The notes under the pieces are model-generated. The model did no database searches, had not been told where the DNA came from, and saw nothing but the letters and a program-made list of their open reading frames with translations. Below are positions 15,988 to 23,166 of a DNA stretch of 23,314 nt, piece after piece. Within the stretch, counting starts at the first letter, position 1, and every line of letters starts with the position of its first letter. Made by a program: the position numbers and the translations under genes. The DNA is from JANLTP01 sp031363055 (GTDB taxonomy: Bacteria > Pseudomonadota > Gammaproteobacteria > Burkholderiales > Burkholderiaceae_E), in NCBI GenBank assembly GCA_031363055.1, contig JANLTP010000058.1, positions 1 through 23,314 of the forward strand. The letters run 5' to 3'.

Positions 15988-16773
15988 CCAGATCAATCCG
16001 GGCGGTGGCTCGGGCCATAAGTCCATGGCCAAATCGTCTGCGTAGTCTACGCCGCTCAAGTACAGTCCGTCGGCGGCAAACGTTGCCGCACCGACTCGGC
16101 GATCGCGTGCGCGCAACACGCTGGCGATCCAGTCGATTGGCTGGCGTTGGCTACCGACTTGGAACAGCGCACCGACTAGATTACGAACCATGTGATGCAA
16201 AAACGCGTTGGCTACGAATTCGATGGCAATCAACGGACCGGACTCTGTAAAGTTGATCGACTGCATGACGCGGATGGGCGACTTCGCCTGGCATTGCGAG
16301 GATCGAAACGACGAAAAATCATGCTCACCCAACAGGTGTTTTGAGGCCGCATTCATCAGAGCAACATCGATCGGTTGATGTACAAAAGTCGCACGTCCTT
16401 CGAGCAAGGGTCGACGTACCCGACCTTGATAAAGCAGGTAATGGTAGCGGCGCCGTTGGGCGCTGAAGCGTGCATGAAAAAGCGCAGAGACCTCAGTGGC
16501 AGCAAGCACCGACAGAGTCGCAGGCAAATGTGAATTGACACCTCGAATCCAGGCTTGCAGCGGACGCTGGGCCTCGGTATCAAAATGAACCAACTGGGTC
16601 ACAGCGTGGACACCCGTGTCGGTTCGCCCGGCACAAATAGTCGATATTTTCTGACCGGCAATGGTCGACAGCGCAGCCTCGAATTGATCTTGCAGGCCGA
16701 TGCCACCGGGTTGCGTTTGCCAACCCGAACCAGCGCGCCCGTCGTAGGACAAATGCAACACCACTCGCGGCAT
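15982..16773 (-). CDS. truA: tRNA pseudouridine(38-40) synthase
   Basis: Converts uridines 38-40 of the tRNA anticodon stem-loop to pseudouridine. The catalytic aspartate is D52 in AGRTDTGVHA. Other family landmarks are the N-terminal SYDGRAGSGWQ, FHARFSAQRRRYHY and the C-terminal FLHHMVRNLVG. Length is 263 residues. The ATG at 16773 lies only 13 nt after the T-run of the fimV terminator and has no clear ribosome site. Expression therefore depends on readthrough or on weak initiation. In many proteobacteria truA sits between fimV and trpF, as here. Confidence 0.97.
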   Translation of the reverse strand: MPRVVLHLSYDGRAGSGWQTQPGGIGLQDQFEAALSTIAGQKISTICAGRTDTGVHAVTQLVHFDTEAQRPLQAWIRGVNSHLPATLSVLAATEVSALFHARFSAQRRRYHYLLYQGRVRRPLLEGRATFVHQPIDVALMNAASKHLLGEHDFSSFRSSQCQAKSPIRVMQSINFTESGPLIAIEFVANAFLHHMVRNLVGALFQVGSQRQPIDWIASVLRARDRRVGAATFAADGLYLSGVDYADDLAMDLWPEPPPGLIWS

Positions 16774-16786
16774 AGTCTGGGTTCTG

Positions 16787-16817
16787 AAAATAAAAACGGG
16801 GAAGGCTAGCTTCCCCG
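16787..16817 (-). terminator. Intrinsic terminator after fimV, directly before truA
   Basis: A perfect 8-bp stem, CGGGGAAG (16817-16810) with CTTCCCCG (16804-16797), is closed by a 5-nt loop and followed by TTTTTATTTT (16796-16787). It is strong by inspection. A small upstream hairpin, ATCCC/GGGAT (16839-16824), contains TCCCC, which could instead pair with GGGGA of the terminator stem. Confidence 0.9.
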
Positions 16818-16838
16818 CGAACTATCCCTGGCTGGGGA

Positions 16839-19800
16839 TTAGGATATTTTCGAAAGCATCGTTCGTGCTTTCTGTTGTTGATCGGTATCACCGCCCTTGA
16901 CCACTTCCTGCAGCAATTCGCGCGCGCCTTCCTTGTCGCCAATCTCTTCATAGGCCGAAGCCAAATCGAGTTTGGTGGCCATCTCCTGCCAGCGTGCCGC
17001 ATCCGCCGTCGGCGGCGGCGTCATGGTCGACGGCTGCAAATCGAGGCCAATCGCGGACAGATCGATACTTTGACCATCGGAGGCAGATCGACCGGAGTCA
17101 ATACGCTCAAGCGAGGGCAGATCGATGTTCAAGCCGCCAAAATCATCATGCAGATTGTCCTGCTTGGGTGGTGAAGACTTCGCACTCAGACTACCCATAT
17201 CAAGCGACGGCAAATCAAACTTGCCTTCAACGGCCTTTGACAATTCACTGACCGGGGCAGCGCGCGCCGCTTTGCCCTTGTCAATTTCGGCATCAAGATC
17301 GAGCGCGAAATCGAGCGAGGGCATCTCTTCGGGTGCAACTTGTTTGGCAACCGGGGCCGCAGGGATTACCGGCACCGCCATTGACGCCGCTGCCGACTTC
17401 GCCTGACTCGCGGCCGAAGCTACAGAAGCCAGTGCACCGGCACCCAGAGCACCCGCCGCCATCGCACCGGACGCGACCACACCCGAGGAAGTTGGTGAAG
17501 CACTCGAGCCGTGCGCGCTTGCACTTGACTGCGCCGAGATACTGGCGGCCGATTGAGTTGCTGCCGATTGGCCTGCTGCCGATTGGGCCGAGGCCGGTAT
17601 CACCGGATCAACCCGGGAAACTTCAGTCACCGAACCGGTCGCAGCCTTGAGTGGCGACTTACCGGTGTACAGCGGATTTTCCGGGTCAATGGCCAAGCCC
17701 AGAGTCACCACTTTGGGCCACTCTTCATTCTGCCCGGCTGTCGCGGCATACATATCGGTTGCCAGCGTGCCAAATGCCTTCGTGTCCTTGCGACCTGCGT
17801 AAATCTCGAGTAACTTCAGGCGAATGGCCTGACGATCGGGTTGCTTCTTCAGCGCTTCGCGCAGAATCTCTTCGGCTTGTGCTTCCCGGCCGTAAGCGAT
17901 GTACACCTCAGCTTCGGCGATCGGATCCACCTCGGTGGAATGAACGTCGGCAGCGGTATTGCGCTGGCTGGTAAACATGCTGTTGTTGGTATCAACATTT
18001 TGACCACCCGTGGTACCGAACAAGGAGTTCTGCGTGAAGCCATCGGCCGCAATCAGGCTGTCTTCAAATTTCTCTTCGCGCTTGCGTCGACGCATCGCGT
18101 ACCACCCATAACCCGCGCCCAGCGCCAGAATGGCACCCAGCCCGGGCAGCACCAGCGGATTGCCCAACAGGTCGTCAAAGAAGCCGCCGCTCTCGGCAAC
18201 CGCTGCCGGTTTCGGCGCGACTTTCTTTGTCGCATCCGTGGCAGCCGCAGAATCCGGCTTCATTGACTCAACCGGCTTGGAAGCGTCGGCTATCGGGCCA
18301 TCCACTTTAGGTGCGTCGGCCTTGGTCGTGTCAGCTTTCGGAGCATCGACACTGACCGGCGGTTTGTCCGTCGGGGGTTTATCCGTCTGGGATTTGTCAA
18401 CTTGCGGTTTTTGCGTCAGCGCCTTGTCAGTAGCCGCTTTCTCGGCCGCCAGCTTGGCATTGGCTAACTTTTCGGCCGCCTCAGCCCGGTCAAGCGTAGC
18501 TTTTTCGGACGCCGCCTTGGCGGCCGCTTTCGGATCCGGTTTCGCGATCGCGCCGGCAACCGTAGCACCGCTCTTGGCGGCATCGACTTGCTTTTGAAGA
18601 TCAGCCAATTGCTTGTTCTTCATTTCAACAAGCTTTTGCAAATCAGAAACATTCTTCTCGAGTTCGCCGACCCGCGATTGCGCTTCCTTCACGGCAACAT
18701 CGGTAGCCACTTTGCGTTCAGCACGCGCGTTTTTGGTGGCCAGTGACTTACCGGCTGCCGTGGCTTCGACATCATTGGCGCCACGAGATAACTTGAGCTG
18801 ATCGCCCTTGCCAGCACCCTGCGCACCATCTTCCACTTTCGCGCCGACCTTGCCCGACGCCGACTGACCGGCTTTCGCGGCCGGTACTGATGCGGCAGAA
18901 GCAGCCAGACGCGACTTGTAGCCCGCGAAGTTCGCCGACTTGGCACGTACTTCGGTGCGCGCCTCACCAGCATCGATTGCGGCAATGCTCGAGCGCTCAG
19001 GCAGATTCAAAGTGCTGCCTGCGCGCAGTTGATGAACACTGCCGAAGAACGCCGATGGGTTGGCTCGGTAAATCGCAACGATGGCCTGATCGAGCGTCAC
19101 ATCCGACGGCTTGCTGCGCGCAGCAATACCAGCCAGCGTATCGCCGGGCTTGACCTGCACCGAGCCTGTCGACCCGGCCGCACTGGCCTCAGACGATGGT
19201 GCGGCAGCAACGGGTGCTGTTTTGACATTGCGTTCGCGCACATTCGGTGGCGTTGGCTTGGTGACGCGCTTGGCGCCCGAGCCAGCGGCTGCGGGTGAAG
19301 GATCTCGCGCCACTGGTTCTGCCGCAGGCACTGGCGGCACGGCCTGCTGTGCTGGTGCCGCTGATTGCGCCGGTGCAGGATTGGTATTCGTGCTCGCCGG
19401 TTCAGCAGCAGTCTGTGGCAACGGTGCAACGACGGGTGCTACCGGTGCGGCTTGCGCGGTCTGCGTTCCCTGCGTATTGTCTGTCGTTGATTCACGTGCC
19501 AACTTCAGTTCGGGCGGATCAAGCAGAAAGGTATATTCGCGAACAAATTTACCGGTGGCCCAGTTCAGCTCGAGTAACAAATCTACAAACGGCTCGTTCA
19601 GTGGCTGCACCGACGATATGCGCACCAACGCCTTGCCATCCGGGCGACGGTCGACTGCAAACTTGACGTTACCCAAGGCAGCGTTGTATTCGAGTCCAGC
19701 CTGTTTGAACGCTTCAGCCGGGGCCAGTCGAACCGAGAGCGAGTTCGCTTCTTCCTTGCTCAACGAGGTGATTTCCACTTCGGCTTTGAGCGGTTGACCC

Positions 19801-19958
19801 AAGGCGGACTGAACGGTCAAACGACCGAGTCCGGCTGCATGTGTCAATGGGGAACCCGCTGTGAGGGCCAGGGCCACCGCAATGGCTAGCTTTCGCGGGG
19901 CAATCAAAAACTGACTTATATTATTTGCTTCTAACTTGGAAGCCACTGTATTCCCCAA
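16839..19958 (-). CDS. fimV: FimV-like polar peptidoglycan-binding protein
   Basis: A large inner-membrane hub protein that in Pseudomonas organises polar type IV pili and twitching. Order of parts (numbering from TTG 19958): signal peptide about 22-45 (RKLAIAVALALTAGSPLTHA), FimV N-terminal domain to about 175 (GLGRLTVQSALGQPLKAEVE, REYTFLLDPPEL), Pro/Ala linker, LysM near 266-318 (VQVKPGDTLAGIA), coiled coil near 440-480, repeats rich in Lys/Asp/Pro, one membrane segment near 598-620, a cytoplasmic TPR (about 675-740), and the conserved C-terminal FimV motif near 985-1020. TTG 19958 is preferred because AGGAG lies 5 nt upstream. ATG 19988 has no ribosome site and coincides with the start predicted from a TATAAG at 20000-19995. 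The open frame continues into asd without meaning. Confidence 0.93.
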   Translation of the reverse strand: MGNTVASKLEANNISQFLIAPRKLAIAVALALTAGSPLTHAAGLGRLTVQSALGQPLKAEVEITSLSKEEANSLSVRLAPAEAFKQAGLEYNAALGNVKFAVDRRPDGKALVRISSVQPLNEPFVDLLLELNWATGKFVREYTFLLDPPELKLARESTTDNTQGTQTAQAAPVAPVVAPLPQTAAEPASTNTNPAPAQSAAPAQQAVPPVPAAEPVARDPSPAAAGSGAKRVTKPTPPNVRERNVKTAPVAAAPSSEASAAGSTGSVQVKPGDTLAGIAARSKPSDVTLDQAIVAIYRANPSAFFGSVHQLRAGSTLNLPERSSIAAIDAGEARTEVRAKSANFAGYKSRLAASAASVPAAKAGQSASGKVGAKVEDGAQGAGKGDQLKLSRGANDVEATAAGKSLATKNARAERKVATDVAVKEAQSRVGELEKNVSDLQKLVEMKNKQLADLQKQVDAAKSGATVAGAIAKPDPKAAAKAASEKATLDRAEAAEKLANAKLAAEKAATDKALTQKPQVDKSQTDKPPTDKPPVSVDAPKADTTKADAPKVDGPIADASKPVESMKPDSAAATDATKKVAPKPAAVAESGGFFDDLLGNPLVLPGLGAILALGAGYGWYAMRRRKREEKFEDSLIAADGFTQNSLFGTTGGQNVDTNNSMFTSQRNTAADVHSTEVDPIAEAEVYIAYGREAQAEEILREALKKQPDRQAIRLKLLEIYAGRKDTKAFGTLATDMYAATAGQNEEWPKVVTLGLAIDPENPLYTGKSPLKAATGSVTEVSRVDPVIPASAQSAAGQSAATQSAASISAQSSASAHGSSASPTSSGVVASGAMAAGALGAGALASVASAASQAKSAAASMAVPVIPAAPVAKQVAPEEMPSLDFALDLDAEIDKGKAARAAPVSELSKAVEGKFDLPSLDMGSLSAKSSPPKQDNLHDDFGGLNIDLPSLERIDSGRSASDGQSIDLSAIGLDLQPSTMTPPPTADAARWQEMATKLDLASAYEEIGDKEGARELLQEVVKGGDTDQQQKARTMLSKIS
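17548..17592. repeat. 15-bp tandem repeat (three units) in fimV
   Basis: GCCGATTGAGTTGCT, GCCGATTGGCCTGCT and GCCGATTGGGCCGAG follow one another. On the coding strand they encode pentapeptides of the SAAGQ/SAATQ type in the cytoplasmic linker of FimV. The period is a multiple of three, so copy changes keep the frame. Confidence 0.9.
18358..18417. repeat. 15-bp degenerate tandem repeat (four units) in fimV
   Basis: Units begin at 18358, 18373, 18388 and 18403. The first two are GGCGGTTTGTCCGTC and GGGGGTTTATCCGTC, and the others are more diverged. They encode TDKPP-like pentapeptides in the periplasmic linker just before the membrane segment of FimV. Confidence 0.85.
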
Positions 19959-20019
19959 GGCTGCTCCTTGATTTTTTGAGAGTAACATCAACCACTTATA
20001 CAGGCAAGCTGATGTCGAT

Positions 20020-21138
20020 TCACGAGCTGTGAGTGAGCAATATTCGCAACATCCGCCGAAGCGGCTCGGCCGCGCCCCACAACAATTGATCGCCGACAGT
20101 AAAAGCGCTGTAGTACTCCTGTCCCATTGCAAGCGGCCGAACCCGGCCAATTGCGACGTGCATACGACCCGTAACCGCAGTCGGCGTCAGTTCAACCACA
20201 CTGGCTTCCTTATTGTTCGGTACCAACCTGACCCATTCGTTGCCTGACGCAAGCACGGATTCTACGTCGGTTATTGATGTCGATTGCCGCAGCTTAATCG
20301 TTAATGCCTGGCTGTGACAACGCATGACACCAATTCGCACACAAATACTTTCAACCGGAATGTGTCCGGAACCTGATTTCGGTCGTCCCAAAATCTTGTT
20401 GAGTTCAGCGTCGCCCTTCCACTCTTCTTTGGAAATACCGTTCTCGAGGTCCTTGTCGATCCACGGAATCAGACTGCCGGCCAGCGGCACACCGAAGTGT
20501 TCAGTCGGATAGGAGTCGGCGCGCATGGTCGCCGCGATCCGGCGATCGATATCGAGAATCGCCGAGTTGGGGTCGGCCAACAGATCGGCAACCGAGCGCT
20601 GGCTGTGGCCCATTTGGCTGATCAACTCGCGCATATGCTGCGCTCCGCCCCCTGAAGCGGCCTGATAAGTCATGGCGGTGACCCACTCGATCATGTTCTC
20701 GCGCAGCAGTCCGGCCAGCCCCATCATCATGAGACCGACGGTGCAGTTGCTGCCGATGAAATTGCGGCTACCGGCACTCAGTTCACGCTGAATCATGTTC
20801 AGATTCAACGGGTCGAGGACGATAACCGCTTCATCGTGCATGCGCAAAGTCGAAGCCGCATCGATCCAGTAACCCTTCCAGCCAGCCGCCCGCAATGGGC
20901 CGAACACCTCGGTTGTATAGTCGCCACCCTGGCAGGTAACGATCGTGTCCATCTTTCGCAACGCTTCGATCGATGTTGCATTTTGCAGACGGTCACCCCC
21001 ACGCGGCGCATCGCCGCCAATGTTCGAGGTGCTGAAGAACACCGGATCAATATGATCAAAATCGCGCTCAGCCTGCATCCGTTGCATGAGCACCGAACCC
21101 ACCATTCCGCGCCAACCGACCAATCCCACTTTCATCAT
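20020..21138 (-). CDS. asd: Aspartate-semialdehyde dehydrogenase
   Basis: Reduces aspartyl phosphate to aspartate semialdehyde with NADPH. It feeds methionine, threonine, lysine and diaminopimelate synthesis. The Rossmann start is VGLVGWRGMVGSVLMQRM. The catalytic cysteine is C132 in FIGSNCTVGLMMMGL. The 372-residue length and QAASGGGAQHMRELI mark the Gram-negative class. ATG 21138 has GGGAG 9 nt upstream, and a second ATG follows at 21135. The product shares pathway logic with metZ at the other end of the block. It is separated from leuB by an array of 11-bp repeats and from fimV by about 60 bp without a terminator. Confidence 0.98.
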   Translation of the reverse strand: MMKVGLVGWRGMVGSVLMQRMQAERDFDHIDPVFFSTSNIGGDAPRGGDRLQNATSIEALRKMDTIVTCQGGDYTTEVFGPLRAAGWKGYWIDAASTLRMHDEAVIVLDPLNLNMIQRELSAGSRNFIGSNCTVGLMMMGLAGLLRENMIEWVTAMTYQAASGGGAQHMRELISQMGHSQRSVADLLADPNSAILDIDRRIAATMRADSYPTEHFGVPLAGSLIPWIDKDLENGISKEEWKGDAELNKILGRPKSGSGHIPVESICVRIGVMRCHSQALTIKLRQSTSITDVESVLASGNEWVRLVPNNKEASVVELTPTAVTGRMHVAIGRVRPLAMGQEYYSAFTVGDQLLWGAAEPLRRMLRILLTHSS

Positions 21139-21182
21139 GACGTGCTACTCCCGAAATTCAACCAAAACCGTGCGTCACCTGC

Positions 21183-21251
21183 GCTGCGGTGCCGCTGCGG
21201 TGCCGCTGCAGGGTCACTGCAGGGTCACTGCAGGGCTACTACGGGACCACT
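21183..21251. repeat. 11-bp tandem repeat array (six units) between leuB and asd
   Basis: Six units start at 21183, 21194, 21205, 21216, 21227 and 21238. The first two are identical (GCTGCGGTGCC). The next are GCTGCAGGGTC, ACTGCAGGGTC, ACTGCAGGGCT and ACTACGGGACC. The array ends inside the leuB stop codon (21250-21252) and lies about 45 bp upstream of asd. It has no obvious stem-loop and T-run. Confidence 0.93.
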
Positions 21252-22371
21252 AGAGAGCCGCAACCACCGCATCGCCCATCGCAACCGTACCAATGGTCTT
21301 TTTGCCCGCTTCCGCAATATCGGCGGTACGCAGGCCTGCGGCCAACACGGCCGCGACGGCCCGCTCGATCCGTTTGGCAACTGTCTCCTCGTTCAATGAA
21401 TAGCGAAACAACATCGCCAGCGACAAAATGGTCGCCAACGGGTTGGCCACACCCTTGCCGGCAATGTCTGGCGCTGAACCATGGATCGGCTCGTAGAGTC
21501 CAAAGCCCTTCGCATTGATCGACGCCGACGGCAACATGCCGATCGAGCCGGTCAGCATCGACGCTTCATCAGACAGGATATCGCCAAACATATTGCCCGT
21601 CACGATCACGTCAAACTGTCGCGGATTACGCACCAGTTGCATGGCGGCATTGTCAACGTACATGTGCGACAGCTCGATATCGGCGTAATCGGCGTTCTCG
21701 GCATGCACCTGGGTCACCACGTCGCGCCAGAGCTGCGTGGTCTCGAGCACATTGGCCTTGTCGACCGAACAGACCTTGCGCTGGCGCTTGTGCGCCGCCT
21801 GAAACGCACTGTGCGCAATTCGACGGATCTCCGGCTCGGTGTAGCGCATGGTGTCAAAGCCCTCGCGATCGCCGGCCGCGTTGACATGAATGCCACGCGG
21901 CTGCCCAAAGTAAATGTCGCTGGTCAGCTCGCGCAGAATCAGAATATCGAGGCCGGCCACAATCTCCGGCTTCAGACTGGAGGAATGCGCGAGTTCCGGG
22001 TAAACAATCGCTGGTCGGAAGTTCGCAAACAAGTCGAAGTGTTTGCGCAACCGCAACAGGCCCTGTTCGGGCCGCATCGGGCGGGGCAGCTTGTCGTATT
22101 GGGGTCCACCGACTGAACCGAACAAAATCGCATTGGCGGCCTCGCAGACTTTGAGGGTCGCCTCGGGCAGCGGATCGCCAGCGGCGTCGTAGCCGGCGCC
22201 ACCGACCAGCGCGCTCTGGGTCGTGACGCTAAAACAGGATTCGCTGGCCCCGCCAATAACCCCGCCACTGACCCCGCCACTGACCTTCTCGAGTACGCGC
22301 AGCGCCTGCTCAGTAATTTCAGGACCGATGCCATCGCCCGGCAGAACCGCAATTCGAAACTGTTTGCTCAT
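21250..22371 (-). CDS. leuB: 3-isopropylmalate dehydrogenase
   Basis: Oxidatively decarboxylates 3-isopropylmalate to 2-ketoisocaproate precursor in leucine synthesis, using NAD and a divalent metal. The start MSKQFRIAVLPGDGIGPEI is the standard family N-terminus. ATG 22371 follows GGAAA at good spacing, with ATG 22374 just before it. The frame stays open to 22452, but that extension is regulatory repeat sequence. Substrate and metal residues are in ILRELTSDIYFGQPRG, SVDKANVLETTQLWRD and the acidic NMFGDILSDEA. NAD-loop residues are in EPIHGSAPDIAGKGVANP. An insert near residue 33-45 (GGVSGGVIGG) comes from a 12-bp DNA repeat and makes the protein about 10 residues longer than usual. A terminator and four 20-bp repeats precede it. 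Confidence 0.97.
   Translation of the reverse strand: MSKQFRIAVLPGDGIGPEITEQALRVLEKVSGGVSGGVIGGASESCFSVTTQSALVGGAGYDAAGDPLPEATLKVCEAANAILFGSVGGPQYDKLPRPMRPEQGLLRLRKHFDLFANFRPAIVYPELAHSSSLKPEIVAGLDILILRELTSDIYFGQPRGIHVNAAGDREGFDTMRYTEPEIRRIAHSAFQAAHKRQRKVCSVDKANVLETTQLWRDVVTQVHAENADYADIELSHMYVDNAAMQLVRNPRQFDVIVTGNMFGDILSDEASMLTGSIGMLPSASINAKGFGLYEPIHGSAPDIAGKGVANPLATILSLAMLFRYSLNEETVAKRIERAVAAVLAAGLRTADIAEAGKKTIGTVAMGDAVVAAL
22246..22284. repeat. 12-bp in-frame repeat inside leuB
   Basis: A CCCGCCACTGAC unit occurs twice in tandem, with a third diverged copy (CCGCCAATAAC) before them. On the coding strand these give SGGVSGGVIGG near residue 33-43 of LeuB, in a loop where family members are usually shorter. 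Confidence 0.8.
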
Positions 22372-22374
22372 CAT

Positions 22375-22454
22375 GTTTCCGATCAATACCCAATTTTTCC
22401 GACTAATGCCAAATGTTGTCGACCCAAACCCAATGTCTTCGAATGTATCCAAAA
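22375..22454. repeat. Four degenerate 20-bp direct repeats in the leuB leader
   Basis: Four consecutive 20-bp units fill the space between the leuD-side terminator and the first leuB ATG. They are GTTTCCGATCAATACCCAAT (22375), TTTTCCGACTAATGCCAAAT (22395), GTTGTCGACCCAAACCCAAT (22415) and GTCTTCGAATGTATCCAAAA (22435). All four share T2, C6-G7-A8, C15-C16 and A18-A19. Units 1-2 and 1-3 match at 15 of 20 positions, and unit 4 is most diverged. The period is close to two helical turns and is not a multiple of three. This suggests a DNA- or RNA-binding array rather than coding sequence. Confidence 0.85.
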
Positions 22455-22486
22455 AATTTGGCCCGACTTGCGGAACAAGCCGGGCC
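22451..22486 (-). terminator. Intrinsic terminator between leuD and leuB
   Basis: On the minus strand GGCCCG (22486-22481) pairs with CGGGCC (22465-22460). An inner CTTG/CAAG stem closes over a 5-nt loop, and AAATTTTTT (22459-22451) follows. It starts 24 nt after the leuD stop and ends about 80 nt before the leuB start, separating leuCD from leuB unless it is read through. Confidence 0.88.
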
Positions 22487-22510
22487 TGGAAATTCCCGTC
22501 GTTCCGTAGT

Positions 22511-22552
22511 TCAGCCAGGCAAAGTCTTGGTCAGCCAAGGCTGAGCCTTCAG
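22511..22552. repeat. Imperfect 20-bp duplication at the end of leuD
   Basis: Reading from the stop codon, TCAGCCAGGCAAAGTCTTGG (22511-22530) is followed by TCAGCCAAGGCTGAGCCTTC (22531-22550). With one gap about 16 of 20 positions agree. Both copies lie in the last codons of leuD, so this may be chance similarity within coding sequence. Confidence 0.45.
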
Positions 22553-23164
22553 ATGTTTGTCTTCGAACAAGCGAATCTTGTCTGCACTTTGCAGGGTCAG
22601 TCCGATTTCATCGAGTCCATTGACCATGCAATGCTTGCGAAAAGCGTCGACTTCGAATGAAAAGTTGCGGCTGCCAGAGGCCGTGCTGATCGTTTGCGCC
22701 GGCAGATCGAGAATCAGCTCGAAGCCGACAAATGCGTTGTTTTCGTTGAACAGCCAATCAACCTCGGATTCACTCAGAACGATCGGCAGCAAGCCATTCT
22801 TGAAACAGTTGTTGTAGAAGATGTCAGCAAATGACGGCGCAATGACAATCCGAAAGCCAAAGTCATCGAGCGCCCAGGGCGCGTGTTCACGCGACGAGCC
22901 GCAGCCAAAATTCTTGCGTGCCAGCAAAATCGACGCGCCCTTGTAGCGCGACTGATTCAACACAAATTTCGAGTTCAGCGGGCGTCGAGTGTTGTCCATG
23001 CCCGGCTCGCCCTTGTCGAGATAACGCCACTCATCGAACAGGTTAGGGCCAAAACCGGTTCGCTTGATGGACTTCAGAAACTGCTTCGGAATGATGGCGT
23101 CGGTATCGACATTGGCGCGATCCATGGGCGCCACCAAACCGCGATGTATTTTCAGGCTTTGCAT
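22511..23164 (-). CDS. leuD: 3-isopropylmalate dehydratase small subunit
   Basis: The swivel-domain subunit that pairs with LeuC to isomerise 2- to 3-isopropylmalate in leucine synthesis. Signatures are the N-terminal GLVAPMDRANVDTDAIIPKQF, the conserved ILLARKNFGCGSSREHAPWA and FADIFYNNCFKNGLLPI. Length is 217 residues, a few more than usual because the C-terminus (after KAQPW) overlaps a 20-bp duplication beginning at the stop codon. Its ATG lies 2 nt after the leuC stop, so the two subunits are coupled. An intrinsic terminator follows. Confidence 0.98.
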   Translation of the reverse strand: MQSLKIHRGLVAPMDRANVDTDAIIPKQFLKSIKRTGFGPNLFDEWRYLDKGEPGMDNTRRPLNSKFVLNQSRYKGASILLARKNFGCGSSREHAPWALDDFGFRIVIAPSFADIFYNNCFKNGLLPIVLSESEVDWLFNENNAFVGFELILDLPAQTISTASGSRNFSFEVDAFRKHCMVNGLDEIGLTLQSADKIRLFEDKHLKAQPWLTKTLPG

Positions 23165-23166
23165 AA

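Noticed and set aside
20059..20150. fimV starting far upstream inside asd
   Set aside because: The frame is open but the added residues overlap asd, do not resemble FimV, and would bury the signal peptide.
22375..22452. N-terminal extension of leuB to 22452
   Set aside because: The extension is encoded by the 20-bp repeats and terminator T-run, has no family similarity, and the standard LeuB N-terminus begins at 22371 with a ribosome site.
22375..22454. CRISPR array
   Set aside because: The 20-bp units are directly adjacent with no spacers, are diverged, and no cas genes are present.
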